Shown here piece by piece: positions 31,804 to 38,700 of a DNA stretch of 64,000 nt. The notes under the pieces are model-generated. The model made no database searches, had not been told where the DNA came from, and saw nothing but the letters and a program-made list of their open reading frames with translations. A program made the position numbers and the translations under genes. Numbering within the stretch: position 1 is the stretch's first letter; each line of letters opens with the position of its first letter. Origin of the DNA: Channallabes apus. Lineage: Eukaryota; Chordata; Actinopteri; Siluriformes; Clariidae. The DNA is taken from the NCBI GenBank assembly GCA_030522415.1, contig CM060107.1, forward strand, positions 54,441,104 to 54,505,103, read 5' to 3'.

Positions 31804-34499
31804 TCTTGCAGTATATTAAGAAATGCTGAAGCACGTGTGACGTGTCATTTACTTATAGAAAAGGGGGGGGGGGGAATTTAAAGAAAACTATAAGTGCACG
31901 TTTGCAGATTGTAGGCTTCTTTGCATATTACAAGATATCAGCATTATAAAGGTCAGTATTCAGTAGCACAATTTTTTTTTTTCATGGTTTGACAATTTCC
32001 GCTGAATTAGCTGGTTTGGTCTACGAGCTGTACTGAGTAATAAAAATATATTTTCGGCGGAACCTCAGCAAACGAGTGCCCTCCCTCATGAATTCTCATC
32101 TTAAGAATTTTGAATCGCCATACAAACGGGCCGAACACCAGCGTACGCCCGGGAGCCGGAAAGCCGAGCGAAGTGAGTTTACACTTTTTTATTTTTCCTT
32201 TCAATCTGAAAGCTGTTTCGAAAGAGTCAGCCCACAATAGTAACATCGCCTTAAGTAGACGTTTAAAAGCCACGTGCATTGTTTTAGAATTGTTGGTGTA
32301 TCCGTACATTTGAATTTCTTTGCGAAAAAACTATTATTTGAGGTGATGTAATATGAATAATTGAACACATCAAGATGTTTGTTTGTGCCCGCATCATGTA
32401 AAAACTACTGAACGAATTTTAATGGGGTTTTAACAGGTGTATTTGGCCGAGCTTGAGGTAACATACAGGCTTTGTTTCATCGCAATCGACCCGCGGGAAG
32501 TGCAGATATACTACTTTAAATAATTAATTTAAATGGAAAAAGTCCTTGTAACATATATAAAAATCAACCTTAGTTCATCTTAAAATTCAGCAGGTGGCGC
32601 TGTACATTCTTTTAAAAACGCGCTTATGAGAGTGCATTTGAAATCTGCTTAATAAACGCGACCTCACACCTTCATTCCGCGCACATCACGGTGACGCGTA
32701 AAAATTTTACTATATTACACCATTCAACAGATGGCGCTGTTCATTTTCTAAAACAGACAATTAAATTCCACAGGCACGTGCTGGAACCTAATATCTGCAT
32801 TTACTTTATTTCTTATGTATCTCAATACAAATCACCTCTAGATCGAATTAAATCCATATCCTGAGGTTCTGCTGTGTAGATATTCCTGGAAATAAAATCA
32901 AAGCAAGAAACAAACCAAGAAAATAGTTTAATCCTAATTTAATCTTTTAGATCTCTGCCACTTTTTAAAACCTTTCATACATGCTCAGGAACCGCTGTGA
33001 GCCGAAGTTTTGATACCAAGCCTCATTGAAGAAGAAGTACTACATGTTAGACTTTGATGGTCCTAGAAGTGATGCCTGCCAATCACTCACCCCAGTTATG
33101 CTCTCCTGAAAGCCACTGAGATTCAAACTTGCAATTGTTGACCAGAGTTTTCACAGGGTTGGAATATAAGACGGTGAGTCTCTGTGCTTGTAACGTTGCA
33201 GGTTCCTGTCGGAGGTCTTGAAGCCATTGGTGAAAACCGAATTCCAGCTGATCTACATCTATCACCTGGTCGGGCCTTTTCTACAGCGCTTCCAGCAGGA
33301 GAGGACACGCTGCATGCTCGAGGTTCACACACATTCACTTTATTGTAATCCTGTTCCAGTTACACGCTTTCCTGACTTTCTGGGTTTTCTTTGATCGAGC
33401 TCTTTTCATCCATGGCTTGTTTTCTGTTACGGCAGCTCAGCAGCTTCAGTTGAGAAAGCAACATCAGTACAGAATTAACTTTCAGCCGCCTGTATTGTAT
33501 ATATGAGCTACGATTATTAGATTATTCTTTCTCTTTTAAGATCCACCCATTCTGCGTCTATGATTTTTATTAAACACAATTGTTTTTCCCCAGTGATAAC
33601 ATTGACATTTTTCTCCCACACACACACACACACACACACGTGCATTTGGATGAGTTTGTGTTTTTCCTCACAACCATTCTATTTATATAAACAGCTTCTG
33701 CTCCAGTTCCCCGGACATCTGACATTAGCTGCAACACATTATTTTGCATACACACTCATGCATGGGGAACCATCGGAGTCTCTTATATAACCTCACACAT
33801 GCATCCATGCGTCCTCAGATCGGGGTAGCGTTCTATGAGATGCTGCAGGCCGTGGATCACCACAGCAAGCACCTGGCGTACATGGACCCCATCTGTGACT
33901 TCCTGTACCACATTAAGTATATGTTCACTGGAGACAGCGTCAAGGACCAGGTATACACACCGATGTCCAGTGTCAGTACTATAGCTTTGTCTGTACCCCA
34001 ATGACCCCCAAAACCCTCCCTCTGTCTGTTCCCGAGTGACCTCCGACCCTCTCTCTGTCTGTACCCTAATGACCCCCAAAACCCTCTCTCTGTCTGTTCC
34101 CCAGTGACCTCCAATCGTCCTAGTATCTGTTGCCCAGTTATCTCCTACCATTCCTTTCTCTGTTTGTCAGTGATCCTCCACCATACTTCTACCTGTTTAA
34201 AAAAAGCTTCAACCATCGCTCAACCTTTTCCGCGAACACCTTCTACCGTCCCTCTTTTTGCTCCACAGTTACCTTTTCCCATCTTTCCCACCCTTTTTTC
34301 CCTGCAGGTGGAGAAGATCATCTGCACATTGAGGCCAGCCATGAAGCTTCGCCTCCGCTTCATCACACACATCAGCAAAATGGAGCCTGCTGCTGCCGTC
34401 GTCACGGCAACATCTGCCTCTCAGCCCACCACAGTGTCTTCTCCTGCCCCTCAAACCGGACCTGGACCATCTAGCATCCCTCTCTCAGTTTCGCAGTGA
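167..34499 (+). CDS. MED23: MED23, Mediator complex subunit 23 (3' part, 23 exons)
   Basis: MED23 is a large alpha-solenoid subunit of the Mediator tail module. It works in the nucleus, linking activators such as ELK1 to RNA polymerase II. The spliced exons read as one continuous protein, nearly identical to vertebrate MED23 as I remember it, ending in a typical Ser/Thr/Pro-rich tail. Coding exons: 167-268, 380-449, 561-673, 1750-1845, 7464-7664, 7814-7957, 8603-8748, 9231-9476, 12892-13034, 13225-13399, 13593-13756, 13848-13972, 15930-16135, 17457-17637, 18400-18570, 22493-22709, 22806-23042, 23547-23712, 23905-23977, 25909-26123, 33202-33322, 33819-33950, 34308-34499. They total 3636 nt (1211 codons plus stop) and every junction keeps phase. 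The human protein is about 1368 residues, so roughly 160 N-terminal residues and the promoter lie left of the window. No frameshift or internal stop was seen, so the gene looks intact. Exons are numbered from the first one visible here. Confidence 0.97.
380..449 (+). CDS. MED23: MED23 exon 2 of window
   Basis: Runs from LLGGLISDF to NSIC plus one base. Acceptor ccttcag, donor gtgagt. The flanking introns are both only 111 nt. Confidence 0.93.
561..673 (+). CDS. MED23: MED23 exon 3 of window
   Basis: Encodes RCSLLPVVNN through LPYDK, starting with the last two bases of a Gly codon. Acceptor tgtcag. The donor gtacac opens straight into a roughly 60-bp (CA)n microsatellite. Confidence 0.95.
780..1370. 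repeat. Decayed tandem repeat in MED23 intron 3
   Basis: Recurring versions of TTATCCCAGGATATATTT, with ACTAGCTCAGGTGTCTTA and AACCCACTGT between them, spaced about 40-110 bp apart. Copies are diverged, some are inverted, and no ORF is implied. Confidence 0.6.
1750..1845 (+). CDS. MED23: MED23 exon 4 of window
   Basis: Encodes DLFEPQTGL through LGLNKQ in phase 0. Acceptor tccccag, donor gtacgt followed by a (CT)n run. The next intron is 5.6 kb and full of transposon remnants. Confidence 0.95.
2806..3460 (-). mobile_element. Tc1-like transposon remnant
   Basis: Both ends carry TATTTGATCCC-type sequence in inverted orientation (near 2841 and 3425). The minus strand of 3040-3300 encodes remnants of a Tc1 transposase N-terminus (KTKDLSKDVRDKTVDLQKAG), with an in-frame stop just after and large deletions. 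Dead copy. Confidence 0.7.
3496..3838 (+). mobile_element. tRNA-derived SINE, copy 1
   Basis: The head resembles a tRNA promoter (A-box-like GTGGTTAGCACTG, B-box-like GGCTCGATTCC). The body contains GGAGTTTGCATGTTCTCCCC and the tail is GATGAATGAATGAA. A perfect 10-bp target-site duplication AAACAGTATG flanks it at 3486-3495 and 3839-3848. It closely matches the copy at 61451. Confidence 0.85.
3850..4100 (+). mobile_element. Tc1-like transposase 3' fragment
   Basis: A degraded stretch resembling the end of a Tc1-type transposase (HNLQYLKDLKD, then CACAATATTAGACAAG...TTAATGTTATTGCTG), as in common fish elements. No intact frame. Confidence 0.5.
4415..5016. mobile_element. Pogo/Tc1-type MITE with TIRs and TA flanks
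   Basis: The left end TAGTAAGTCCCCGATTT and the inverted right end CAGCAAGTCCCCGACTT form imperfect terminal inverted repeats. TA lies directly outside both ends (4413-4414, 5017-5018). The 602-bp interior has no coding sequence. Confidence 0.7.
6921..6935 (+). promoter_or_regulatory. CTCF-like motif
   Basis: CCACAAGAGGGCAGC matches the vertebrate CTCF core at nearly every position. The second nearby site, CCCTCTAGTGGCGT at 6106-6119, is weaker. Sequence match only. Confidence 0.35.
7239..7267. repeat. (TA)n microsatellite
   Basis: About 14 TA units upstream of exon 5. Confidence 0.9.
7464..7664 (+). CDS. MED23: MED23 exon 5 of window
   Basis: Encodes HKQRCPVLEE through SLHQK, 67 codons in phase 0. 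The acceptor is tag after a TG-rich tract; the donor is gtacca. Confidence 0.96.
7814..7957 (+). CDS. MED23: MED23 exon 6 of window
   Basis: Encodes LAGRGLIKGRDH through LYPEKE, 48 codons. Acceptor tggcag; donor gtacgc leads into a (GA)n run. Confidence 0.96.
8100..8460. repeat. Decayed tandem repeat in intron 6
   Basis: Repeated GCTCTAGAAACAA and related words followed by ATGCAGCTGGCT-type sequence, about every 35-45 bp and strongly diverged. Confidence 0.6.
8603..8748 (+). CDS. MED23: MED23 exon 7 of window
   Basis: Encodes CIPVPDINK through KLHH plus two bases. The first residue is Cys (TGT), where I remember Tyr in the human protein. The donor is gtaact, placed so that GA joins G of the next exon to make Glu. 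Confidence 0.94.
9231..9476 (+). CDS. MED23: MED23 exon 8 of window
   Basis: Encodes FLQQSLRNK through LTVHAKM plus two bases of a Ser codon. Acceptor gcgtcag, donor gtgagc. At 246 nt this is the longest coding exon in the window. Confidence 0.96.
9551..9757. repeat. 25-bp minisatellite in MED23 intron 8
   Basis: About eight copies of a C/A-rich 25-bp unit made of CATCTTCACCAAG plus CCCCACCCACCA. The first six or so are almost identical; two late copies lack the CTTCACC part. It lies about 75 bp downstream of the exon 8 donor. Confidence 0.9.
9782..10110. mobile_element. Fish interspersed repeat fragment
   Basis: Contains CAATTCAGTTTTATTTTAAC and GAAACCTTGAGAGGAACCAG with CATCTGGGTGACATCATG, words typical of an abundant otophysan repeat (probably a LINE tail). 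No ORF. The family assignment is from memory. Confidence 0.45.
11020..11240 (-). mobile_element. tRNA-derived SINE, second family
   Basis: On the minus strand the head TGGCTCATGCAGCTAAGG and the B box GGGTTCGAGCCC mark a polymerase III promoter. The body includes AGGAAGGGCATCCGG, common in fish SINEs. No clear target-site duplication was seen, so it is probably older. Confidence 0.65.
11330..11640. repeat. Decayed tandem repeat in intron 8
   Basis: Diverged repeats of GAGTTGGTGAGTCAGAA and GAGTCAAAATGTCAAG-like words, about 25-50 bp apart. Confidence 0.5.
12150..12805. mobile_element. Tc1-like remnant with inverted transposase segments
   Basis: The motif NPIEHLWDE of Tc1-type transposases is encoded on the minus strand at about 12180-12210 and again on the plus strand at about 12531-12558. 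The plus copy continues towards the transposase C-terminus and the terminal GGCGAGCGAATACTTG...AATGTAGTGT sequence near 12770-12805. The two halves therefore face each other, giving a fold-back structure. No intact frame. Confidence 0.65.
12892..13034 (+). CDS. MED23: MED23 exon 9 of window
   Basis: Encodes LIHSIATR through GIKGFI plus one base. Acceptor gtgctag, donor gtaagt. The preceding 3.4-kb intron is packed with repeats. Confidence 0.95.
13225..13399 (+). CDS. MED23: MED23 exon 10 of window
   Basis: Encodes QLLPNVFKS through QNQLHL, with split Ser and Cys codons at its edges. Acceptor gatccag, donor gtaagg. Confidence 0.95.
13593..13756 (+). CDS. MED23: MED23 exon 11 of window
   Basis: Encodes VESTALRLI through ATHIT plus one base. 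The acceptor attag directly follows a (TG)n microsatellite in the position of the polypyrimidine tract. Donor gtactc. Confidence 0.95.
13848..13972 (+). CDS. MED23: MED23 exon 12 of window
   Basis: Encodes FFTGSDSIQ through APLQ. Acceptor gctccag, donor gttagt. The intron before it is only 91 nt. Confidence 0.95.
14040..15500. repeat. Decayed tandem repeat rich in TTCTAGAA, intron 12
   Basis: The intron is built from diverged units containing GAATTCTAGAAC followed by CACTGTTGATTAA or GAACCTGGGTAAG-like sequence. By eye TTCTAGAA occurs a dozen or so times. Unit spacing is irregular at about 50-60 bp. Confidence 0.65.
15930..16135 (+). CDS. MED23: MED23 exon 13 of window
   Basis: Encodes AFFKQSTVP through INQIGF plus two bases. 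Acceptor tcctgcag, donor gtcagc. Confidence 0.95.
16136..17456. other. MED23 intron 13, nothing recognised
   Basis: Unique-looking sequence without recognised repeats, exons or RNA genes. Confidence 0.5.
17457..17637 (+). CDS. MED23: MED23 exon 14 of window
   Basis: Encodes VLERIGARA through RLILCL. Acceptor gttacag, donor gtgagg. Confidence 0.96.
18400..18570 (+). CDS. MED23: MED23 exon 15 of window
   Basis: Encodes AMRSHEGNE through HMSYHK, 57 codons in phase 0. Acceptor gcatag, donor gtaacc. Its last 20 or so bases plus the start of the intron appear to be the source of the minisatellite that fills the following intron: the motif CTACCACAAGGT spans the splice junction here and recurs throughout the array. 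Confidence 0.96.
18753..19020. repeat. Large imperfect inverted repeat at the minisatellite edge
   Basis: 18775-18873 is nearly the reverse complement of 18911-19018 (for example GTGGTAGAACTTGTACTTGG against CCAAGTACAAGTTCTACCAC). About 35 bp separates the arms. 18753-18782 also pairs with 18877-18906. Repeat units therefore lie in both orientations here, and a hairpin of about 100 bp is possible. Confidence 0.85.
19088..20001. repeat. Higher-order repeat markers inside the array
   Basis: A block of about 95 bp containing CACGTTCCACCCCTAGGTGA, CCTAGCTGAGGTTTTACTAT and CACCAAATGCAAGTTCTACC occurs three times, starting near 19088, 19412 and 19906. Each is followed by a different number of 42-bp units, so whole blocks were duplicated as well as single units. 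Confidence 0.85.
22493..22709 (+). CDS. MED23: MED23 exon 16 of window
   Basis: Encodes KYPEKLYFE through GLYKFH plus one base. The acceptor atgcag follows a (CTT)n-rich tract; the donor is gtaagg. Confidence 0.96.
22806..23042 (+). CDS. MED23: MED23 exon 17 of window
   Basis: Encodes RPVTYLYNT through IGRLVE plus one base. Acceptor ttgacag. The 3' end is set by a U12-type donor ATATCCTT. With this junction the codons run V-E-T-M-A-G-K, matching the family (human V-D-T-M-A-G-K as I remember it). No GT donor gives that reading. Confidence 0.92.
23043..23546 (+). other. MED23 intron 17: AT-AC intron with U12-type signals
   Basis: The 504-nt intron starts with ATATCCTT, an exact match to the U12 5' splice-site consensus. 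It ends in AC (catcac). TCCTTAAC at 23530-23537 matches the U12 branch-site consensus, with its branch adenosine about 10-11 nt before the 3' end, the normal U12 spacing. No usable AG acceptor precedes the ATG-GCA-GGA codons that the protein family requires. Removal would need the minor spliceosome. Confidence 0.9.
23547..23712 (+). CDS. MED23: MED23 exon 18 of window
   Basis: Begins with CG, completing a Thr codon, then MAGKSPGPF through NVVLK plus two bases. The 3' splice site before it is AC, not AG. The downstream donor is the usual gtcaga. Confidence 0.93.
23905..23977 (+). CDS. MED23: MED23 exon 19 of window
   Basis: Encodes QPLVPRENV through ITALP, 73 nt. Acceptor ttacag, donor gtacgt. 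Confidence 0.95.
24870..25780. repeat. Decayed tandem repeat in intron 19
   Basis: AT-rich units with TATAGCTAGAGTT, AAATATA and CAACTCTTATGTTAAA recur every 50-60 bp with much divergence. Confidence 0.6.
25909..26123 (+). CDS. MED23: MED23 exon 20 of window
   Basis: Encodes EPYWIVLHD through QLSLIP plus two bases of Lys. Acceptor cttcag, donor gtaagt. The next intron is 7.1 kb, the largest in the window. Confidence 0.95.
26365..26378 (+). promoter_or_regulatory. Strong CTCF-like motif
   Basis: CCACTAGATGGCGC matches the CTCF core consensus at every position. It lies just upstream of the promoter-like block in intron 20. Confidence 0.4.
26420..26517 (+). promoter_or_regulatory. TATA-less promoter-like block and candidate first exon
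   Basis: Within 100 bp there is an E-box CACGTG (26428-26433), GC-box-like CCGCCTCC and CACCCCCGCC, and an exact YY1-type AAGATGGCGGC (26490-26500). It ends in a strong 5' splice site GTG followed by GTAAGTGATG (donor at 26518). This pattern is typical of vertebrate housekeeping promoters and their 5'UTR exons. The only ATG frame is a five-codon uORF (MKMAA). Confidence 0.4.
27250..27406. repeat. 23-bp minisatellite in intron 20
   Basis: Seven nearly identical copies of a 23-bp unit, CACTGGTTAACACTAACACT plus GTT. The last copy diverges (CATTAGCACAGG). Confidence 0.92.
27565..27985 (+). ncRNA. Candidate terminal exon of a nested transcript
   Basis: An acceptor (tctttaagcag) opens this block, and AATAAA at 27964-27969 is followed by a GT-rich stretch, so it could be the last exon of a transcript starting near 26450. 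The frame from the acceptor stays open for 32 codons (ending SLNKLLREL, then TAG). No start codon joins it, so a noncoding RNA is the simpler reading. A full CRE TGACGTCA lies at 27670-27677. Inference only. Confidence 0.25.
28829..28877. repeat. Poly-A plus (TA)n microsatellite
   Basis: An A-run at 28812-28831 merges into about 23 TA units. Confidence 0.9.
29400..30520. repeat. Direct segmental duplication of about 450 bp
   Basis: 29440-29893 and 30083-30515 share the same order of landmarks: a CA run, TGAAAT.GCGTAAAACC, GAGCAGTAAA or AAGCAGTAAA, GTTTATGGGGATT, GTGATAAGTGATT, ATGCCCCATCAGATCTTT and AAAATATAACGAAAACAAAC. Divergence is moderate. A SINE sits at the join. Confidence 0.85.
29890..30037 (-). 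mobile_element. SINE with tRNA-Ile(UAU)-like head
   Basis: On the minus strand the element starts GCTCCCGTGGCGCAATCGGT and TAGCGCG, with an ACTTATA anticodon region as in tRNA-Ile-UAU. A stretch AAGCGGTCCAGGTGAAGCA fits that tRNA's intron position. The T arm is shortened and the acceptor stem does not pair, so it is not a working tRNA. The tail (TATCGCGCTGTGTATGTGAC, then AAATTTGAATTTGAA) is typical of a fish SINE. Confidence 0.7.
31328..31384. repeat. (TG)n microsatellite
   Basis: About 28 TG units. Related runs lie at 31520-31563 (TG), 31661-31686 (CA) and 31771-31798 (CA), so this 500-bp part of intron 20 is microsatellite-dense. Confidence 0.95.
32586..32737 (+). promoter_or_regulatory. 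Pair of CTCF-like motifs
   Basis: TTCAGCAGGTGGCGC (32586-32600) and TTCAACAGATGGCGC (32723-32737) lie 137 bp apart in the same orientation. The sequence around them is similar, so they may be two halves of an old repeat. Confidence 0.35.
33202..33322 (+). CDS. MED23: MED23 exon 21 of window
   Basis: Encodes FLSEVLKPL through TRCMLE. Acceptor gttgcag. The donor is GAG followed by gttcac, a weak 5' splice site, but the phase and the next exon (IGVAFYEML) fit the family. Confidence 0.9.
33819..33950 (+). CDS. MED23: MED23 exon 22 of window
   Basis: Encodes IGVAFYEML through DSVKDQ, 44 codons. Acceptor cctcag, donor gtatac. Confidence 0.95.
33990..34120. repeat. Two-copy tandem repeat in intron 22
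   Basis: A unit of about 62 bp containing AATGACCCCCAAAACCCTC and CTCTGTCTGTTCCC is present twice, with a third partial copy. Confidence 0.7.
34308..34499 (+). CDS. MED23: MED23 last coding exon with stop
   Basis: Starts VEKIICTLR after acceptor ccctgcag and ends SVSQ then TGA at 34497-34499. The tail is rich in Ala, Thr, Ser and Pro and ends in Gln, like the known MED23 C-terminus. The residues ITHISKMEPAAA are a good landmark. Confidence 0.95.
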   Translation: MEKIICTLRPAMKLRLRFITHISKMEPAAAVVTATSASQPTTVSSPAPQTGPGPSSIPLSVSQ

Positions 34500-36279
34500 C
34501 CCGCTATTGCATCATATTATTCCCGCTTAACCTAAAGCCATCCATTATCCACCTCTCTGTGCTCTCCCCAATGACCCTCACAGCTATTTTTGTCTTTGCC
34601 AGACATGCCAGCATTTTATTGTGGAACTGATGTTTCACCTTATGATGTCATTGAAGGTGCCGGTATGTCGTTGTTACTGTCATTGTGAAATCTTATTGGA
34701 GAACAAAAGGAGTACATTTCAAGCAAATGTGGGTGTAAATGGTAAAGCGTATTGTAGGTTAGGTTACTTTAAAGGTTACAACAGGAGCGGTCATTAAAAA
34801 TCTACCAGAGGCAAAATACATGTGACCTTTTCCTCGCCACTTGCTAAGGTAAGGTTTGGCAGTCATGGCATTTCTCACGGTTTTCATTTAGTTTCAACAT
34901 TCTTTTGTTCTTCTTTTTTTTTCTGTTTGACCTCCTACAGTTTCTTTATCTCTCCATCAAAAAAAAAAAAAAAAAAAAACCCTCTCCTTTCCCCTGCCCC
35001 ATGACTCCTCATCAGAAGGTCACTTGGCCCTGTCCGTGTTAGCTAGCTAAGCCTTAACAATTTCCAGCAGAAAGATTTCAGAAGACCTGAAAGAGGAAGA
35101 CAAGAAACAGATAAATCTCTGATCTGGCTGGAAATTTATGAGGAATCCGCTTTTTACGAGCGTTCTTAGCTCTGTGTAAAAGCCAAAGGGAAGCGGAATT
35201 TATGCAGCAAATGGCAGATTGAATCCGAGTCATTCGCATAAAGCAAGTTTCAACTTAAAAGCAAGACGAACTTATTCTTTAACTCGTGGATGCAAGACGG
35301 CTTTTGGAACCTCGCCAGATTGTTATCGATCACGCTGTGAAGTTCACTTCCTTTAAGAAAAAACATTTCATAATAACAATGAAGTCAGTTAAGGGCATCA
35401 TGTATATCTATTTGTGATTAGCGTTTTCTGGGTGAGCTAAAGTAAAACCTGTGCATGGACTAAAACCTAGATCATGTGGTGTTTAACCATAGATGGATGT
35501 TTCTATAGACAATGCTGCCTTCTTTTCTGTTATTTTTTTACAATACAGAACATTTTTCATTTGTAAACAGGATGACTGTAGAGTGTTTTCTTTCTCTCTT
35601 TATTGATCTAAAGCTAACACACACACACACAAAAAAAAAAAAAAACATTTTCCAGGAGTAAATCAAGTGCTATAGAGAAAGCTGGTTCCACTTTCAGCTT
35701 ATGAAGGCAAACTGTTAAGTCATAGTACTTACACCCTGAATTGTAGGATTACAAATTTATCAAATGTTTAATCTAGCTTCCAACAAAATAGTATATAACC
35801 TGAAAGAGTCATGTACATTGGGTTTTACATTTTGAGGTAAAGATGGTGACATTCTAAGATCATCAATTCTGGTAGCCCAGGTGTCTGAGACATTAACCTT
35901 TTGTCTTTATGGACTTCCTGACCACTGGGTAGGGTCTGAATTATATTTTAATGTTCGATCTAAATAGAATAAGTGCTTTAAATAAGCCAAAGGTCGGTTT
36001 TATAGTCAAGTTTGTGTTGACGTGATGTTCTCCACATACTGCATGTACTAGACATACTACACTTCCTGCAGTATTAGGCCTTGTATTAACCCTTTAATTG
36101 TTGGAATTTACTCTGCAGAGTTGCTATTTGATTTCAAGTAACTTTGGAAACACACTAATGCCTTGAACTAAAGCTCATTTCTTTTAAGATCTGCCAAAAG
36201 TTGCTGACTAGAACAAATCAAAGAAAGCGTTATGGAAACTGAAGGGTTCAGTCGATCATTTGTCCACAGAGCGCCAGCA

Positions 36280-36609
36280 TCAGGGTTGATATTGACCTGA
36301 ACATGCTGGATCAATGCTGATTTGAATCAGACACATTTTCCTGTTCGATCTACTCGACAGAATTTGTTCCTGTGTGACCTGGGGATACAGTTTGTCAGAA
36401 ATGTAACTCATGTAGAAGAGGTGGCTTGGCTGCAAAGAAAATGCTCGAACAACAAGAAATTCTTTGCCTCGCACTGAGTGGTTGAAGTTTCTCAGACCAG
36501 CTCCCTTTAATCCCAGCTCTACTGGTACACGTAGCCCAGATTCTGATCTGTACTTGAGGAATTTGTTTGTAATTTTATGCAGAGTGCAGTTCATGAGCAT
36601 CAGGTCCAA
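36280..36609 (-). other. Unassigned 109-codon open frame
   Basis: A minus-strand frame from MDLMLMNCTLHK to SGQYQP with mixed composition and no recognised domain. No convincing splice sites or poly(A) signal accompany it. It lies in the probable MED23 3'UTR, antisense. It may be a decayed mobile-element frame or chance. Confidence 0.15.
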
Positions 36610-36925
36610 ATTATGACAATACAGCTTCTTACAGTAGTGTTTTTTTTTTTTAAGTATGTAAGGGGTGAGGAACCTCTGGAGGAACCATTTCTGCAGCAGT
36701 TAGTAAATGTGTCCTGGATGGTTTATTGCCTTTCTTTTGTTTTTAAAAACCCACAGATCTTAACCAGTCTTACAGTGTCTGAGGTTTGGCGCATATTCCA
36801 GTTCTTTAGTTCCCCACCATTAATTAAACAAGAATGTTAATCTCTGGGTTAGGGTAACGATATTGTCTGCTAACGACAATATCAGTGAGGGTCTTTATTT
36901 TAAAACCCCAAACTCCGTCTTCCAG

Positions 36926-37050
36926 TAACGGCTTTTGAAAATGTCAACGCCATGAGCTCACCCAAAGCTCGACGTGTCAGTCTGGAGGAGACCGTTATGA
37001 GAGCGCAGCACGCTGTAAATCCTCTGATGACCTGCAGTCAGACTGTGTAA
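36926..37050 (+). CDS. Candidate terminal coding exon, unknown (low confidence)
   Basis: A 3' splice-like sequence (gtcttccag at 36917-36925) is followed by an open frame of about 40 codons containing MSSPKARRVSLEE and ending in TAA at 37048-37050. An AATAAA follows at 37062-37067. RRVS fits the protein kinase A consensus. I do not recognise the protein and found no matching upstream exon. It may simply lie inside the MED23 3'UTR and be untranslated. Confidence 0.2.
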
Positions 37051-37061
37051 TTCTCACCATC

Positions 37062-37067
37062 AATAAA
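37062..37067 (+). terminator. Polyadenylation signal AATAAA
   Basis: Canonical AATAAA followed by GT/T-rich sequence (gacgtttctgtctg). It is the best plus-strand poly(A) signal downstream of MED23, or of the small reading frame just upstream. Confidence 0.4.
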
Positions 37068-37578
37068 AGCTGCACTGACGTTTCTGTCTGACCAGAGAGC
37101 CCTGAACGAGGGGCGATTAACTCCCAGTCACGTAGTCCCCACAGTCTGATAAGGTCCAGGGGGGAAACTCAAGTAGTACAACCGATCTGAGAGGAAACGC
37201 ACCGTTATTGGCCAGAGCATGCTACTGAGTCATCGTAGGACATTTGGGAATTCTTATCTGTTCCAGACAGCGCAAGGGTCCGCTCTGAGGACTTGGTGGA
37301 CTTGTTACCACCGAGTTCCTGTTTCTCTCCTGGATGGGGAAAATAATTTTATGGATTTAATTCCATTCCCGGCTGCTGGCGGTAATGGTTAGGCTTTAAA
37401 ATCGGTACAGTCACCTTCTCGTCCCTTCATCCTTAGTAATGGCCCGGTCAAGGTCACGCAAGCTTGAGTTACAGTACTAGTCTGTGGAAGAGTATCAATC
37501 TGACGAAGTAAATCAGTGCATCAATTATGGGTTAAGTAATAATGTTTTTTAAATGGACAAGTGGTGTATAAAGACTAA

Positions 37579-38250
37579 GGCTGAATCCCATTTCTATTTT
37601 CTACCCCTTCCCCTTGTCCCTTGAAACGAAGTGGAAAGGGGAAGGGTTTAAATTTTTCCCCTAAGAAATGGGACACCACTACAACACTGTTATACGTCAT
37701 CATACGTTGTCACTAGCTCCTAATGTTACGTTAAAGGACATGCGCCGATGTTTATCACACATTGCAATAAGAGAGAGATTACTCACTCCCAAAGTATTTT
37801 TGCGCCGTATTTCATCCCTATACATAATATAAATTATAAAAATATATAAAAATAAAATATATATTTGTAATATCGTGCAATCGGTGCTAGCCGCTAGCAA
37901 ACTTTAGCGATTTTTTTGCAAACATTTCTTTACAGAACATCACCATAAACACAAACACAAGACTAGAGGTAATATACATATAATGAAAACTTGTCATAAA
38001 AATCTTTATTTATGGCAAAAATTTACATTTATGGGTCTGTTTGCTCGAGTGAGCAGCCATGTTGAAAATTTCGCTTAGCCCTTCGTTTGAAGTGAGGTCC
38101 TGAAAAATCTTCGTTTGGAGGGCTATCTGGCCCTTCCCCCTCCCCCTCCAACCAAAAGAGAAATGAGACACCACTACCCCTTCACGTGAACGCGCCAAAC
38201 GGAGGGGTAGGGCTATGTGAAGGGGTAAGGGGTAGAAATGGGATTCAGCC
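37579..38250. mobile_element. MITE with TAA target duplication (PIF/Harbinger-like)
   Basis: The ends GGCTGAATCCCATTTCTA and its inverted partner form TIRs, with subterminal runs of ACCCCTTCCCC type. TAA flanks both ends (37576-37578 and 38251-38253), the target site of PIF/Harbinger elements. The 672-bp interior has no transposase. Confidence 0.75.
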
Positions 38251-38439
38251 TAAATAGTTGATATTTAACTGATGTCTGAATTAAAACAAAAACCCTTTAC
38301 TGTATCTTCATCATCCTTGTTGTTCACAAAATAAGGTTAGGTTTCATCAAGACTCTGAACAAATCTGGTCATGTGTGGATCGGACTATGTGGTGTAACTG
38401 GTGGAAGACCCGTAAGGTTTAAACTCTCGATCAGAGAGA

Positions 38440-38700
38440 TAGGAAACAAAGAAAGAAGGAAGGAAGGAAGAAAGAGAGGCAAAATGGACAAAGTAGAGGG
38501 ATGGACAAAAAAGGAGGGCAATAAGAGGGACGGAAGGACAAAAAAGATACAGAGAAGAAAAGCAGAAGGTCAAGAAAAGAAAATGAAGTGGAAAAGGTAG
38601 AGGATAAAAACGTTTAGGAGCGAAGGGAGCAAAAAGGAAGAGAGTAAATGAAGGCAAATAAAAAGGGAGGAAGGACAGTAAAGAATGAAGGAAGATAGAG
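38440..38700. repeat. Purine-rich low-complexity tract
   Basis: Long runs of GGAAGGAAGGAAG, AGAGAGG and AAAAGGAGGG-type purines on the plus strand. Any frame over it is compositional. Confidence 0.8.

Larger units (their letters stand above)
34500..37080 (+). other. Probable MED23 3'UTR and flank
   Basis: No exon of a known gene is recognised. No clear AATAAA was noticed until 37062-37067, so the MED23 3'UTR may run up to there (about 2.6 kb) unless it uses ATTAAA variants near 34793 or 36824. A poly-A tract lies at 34961-34979. The extent is inferred. Confidence 0.35.

Noticed and set aside
32007..32309. 100-codon minus-strand frame in intron 20
   Set aside because: No recognised domain and no gene context; probably part of a decayed repeat.
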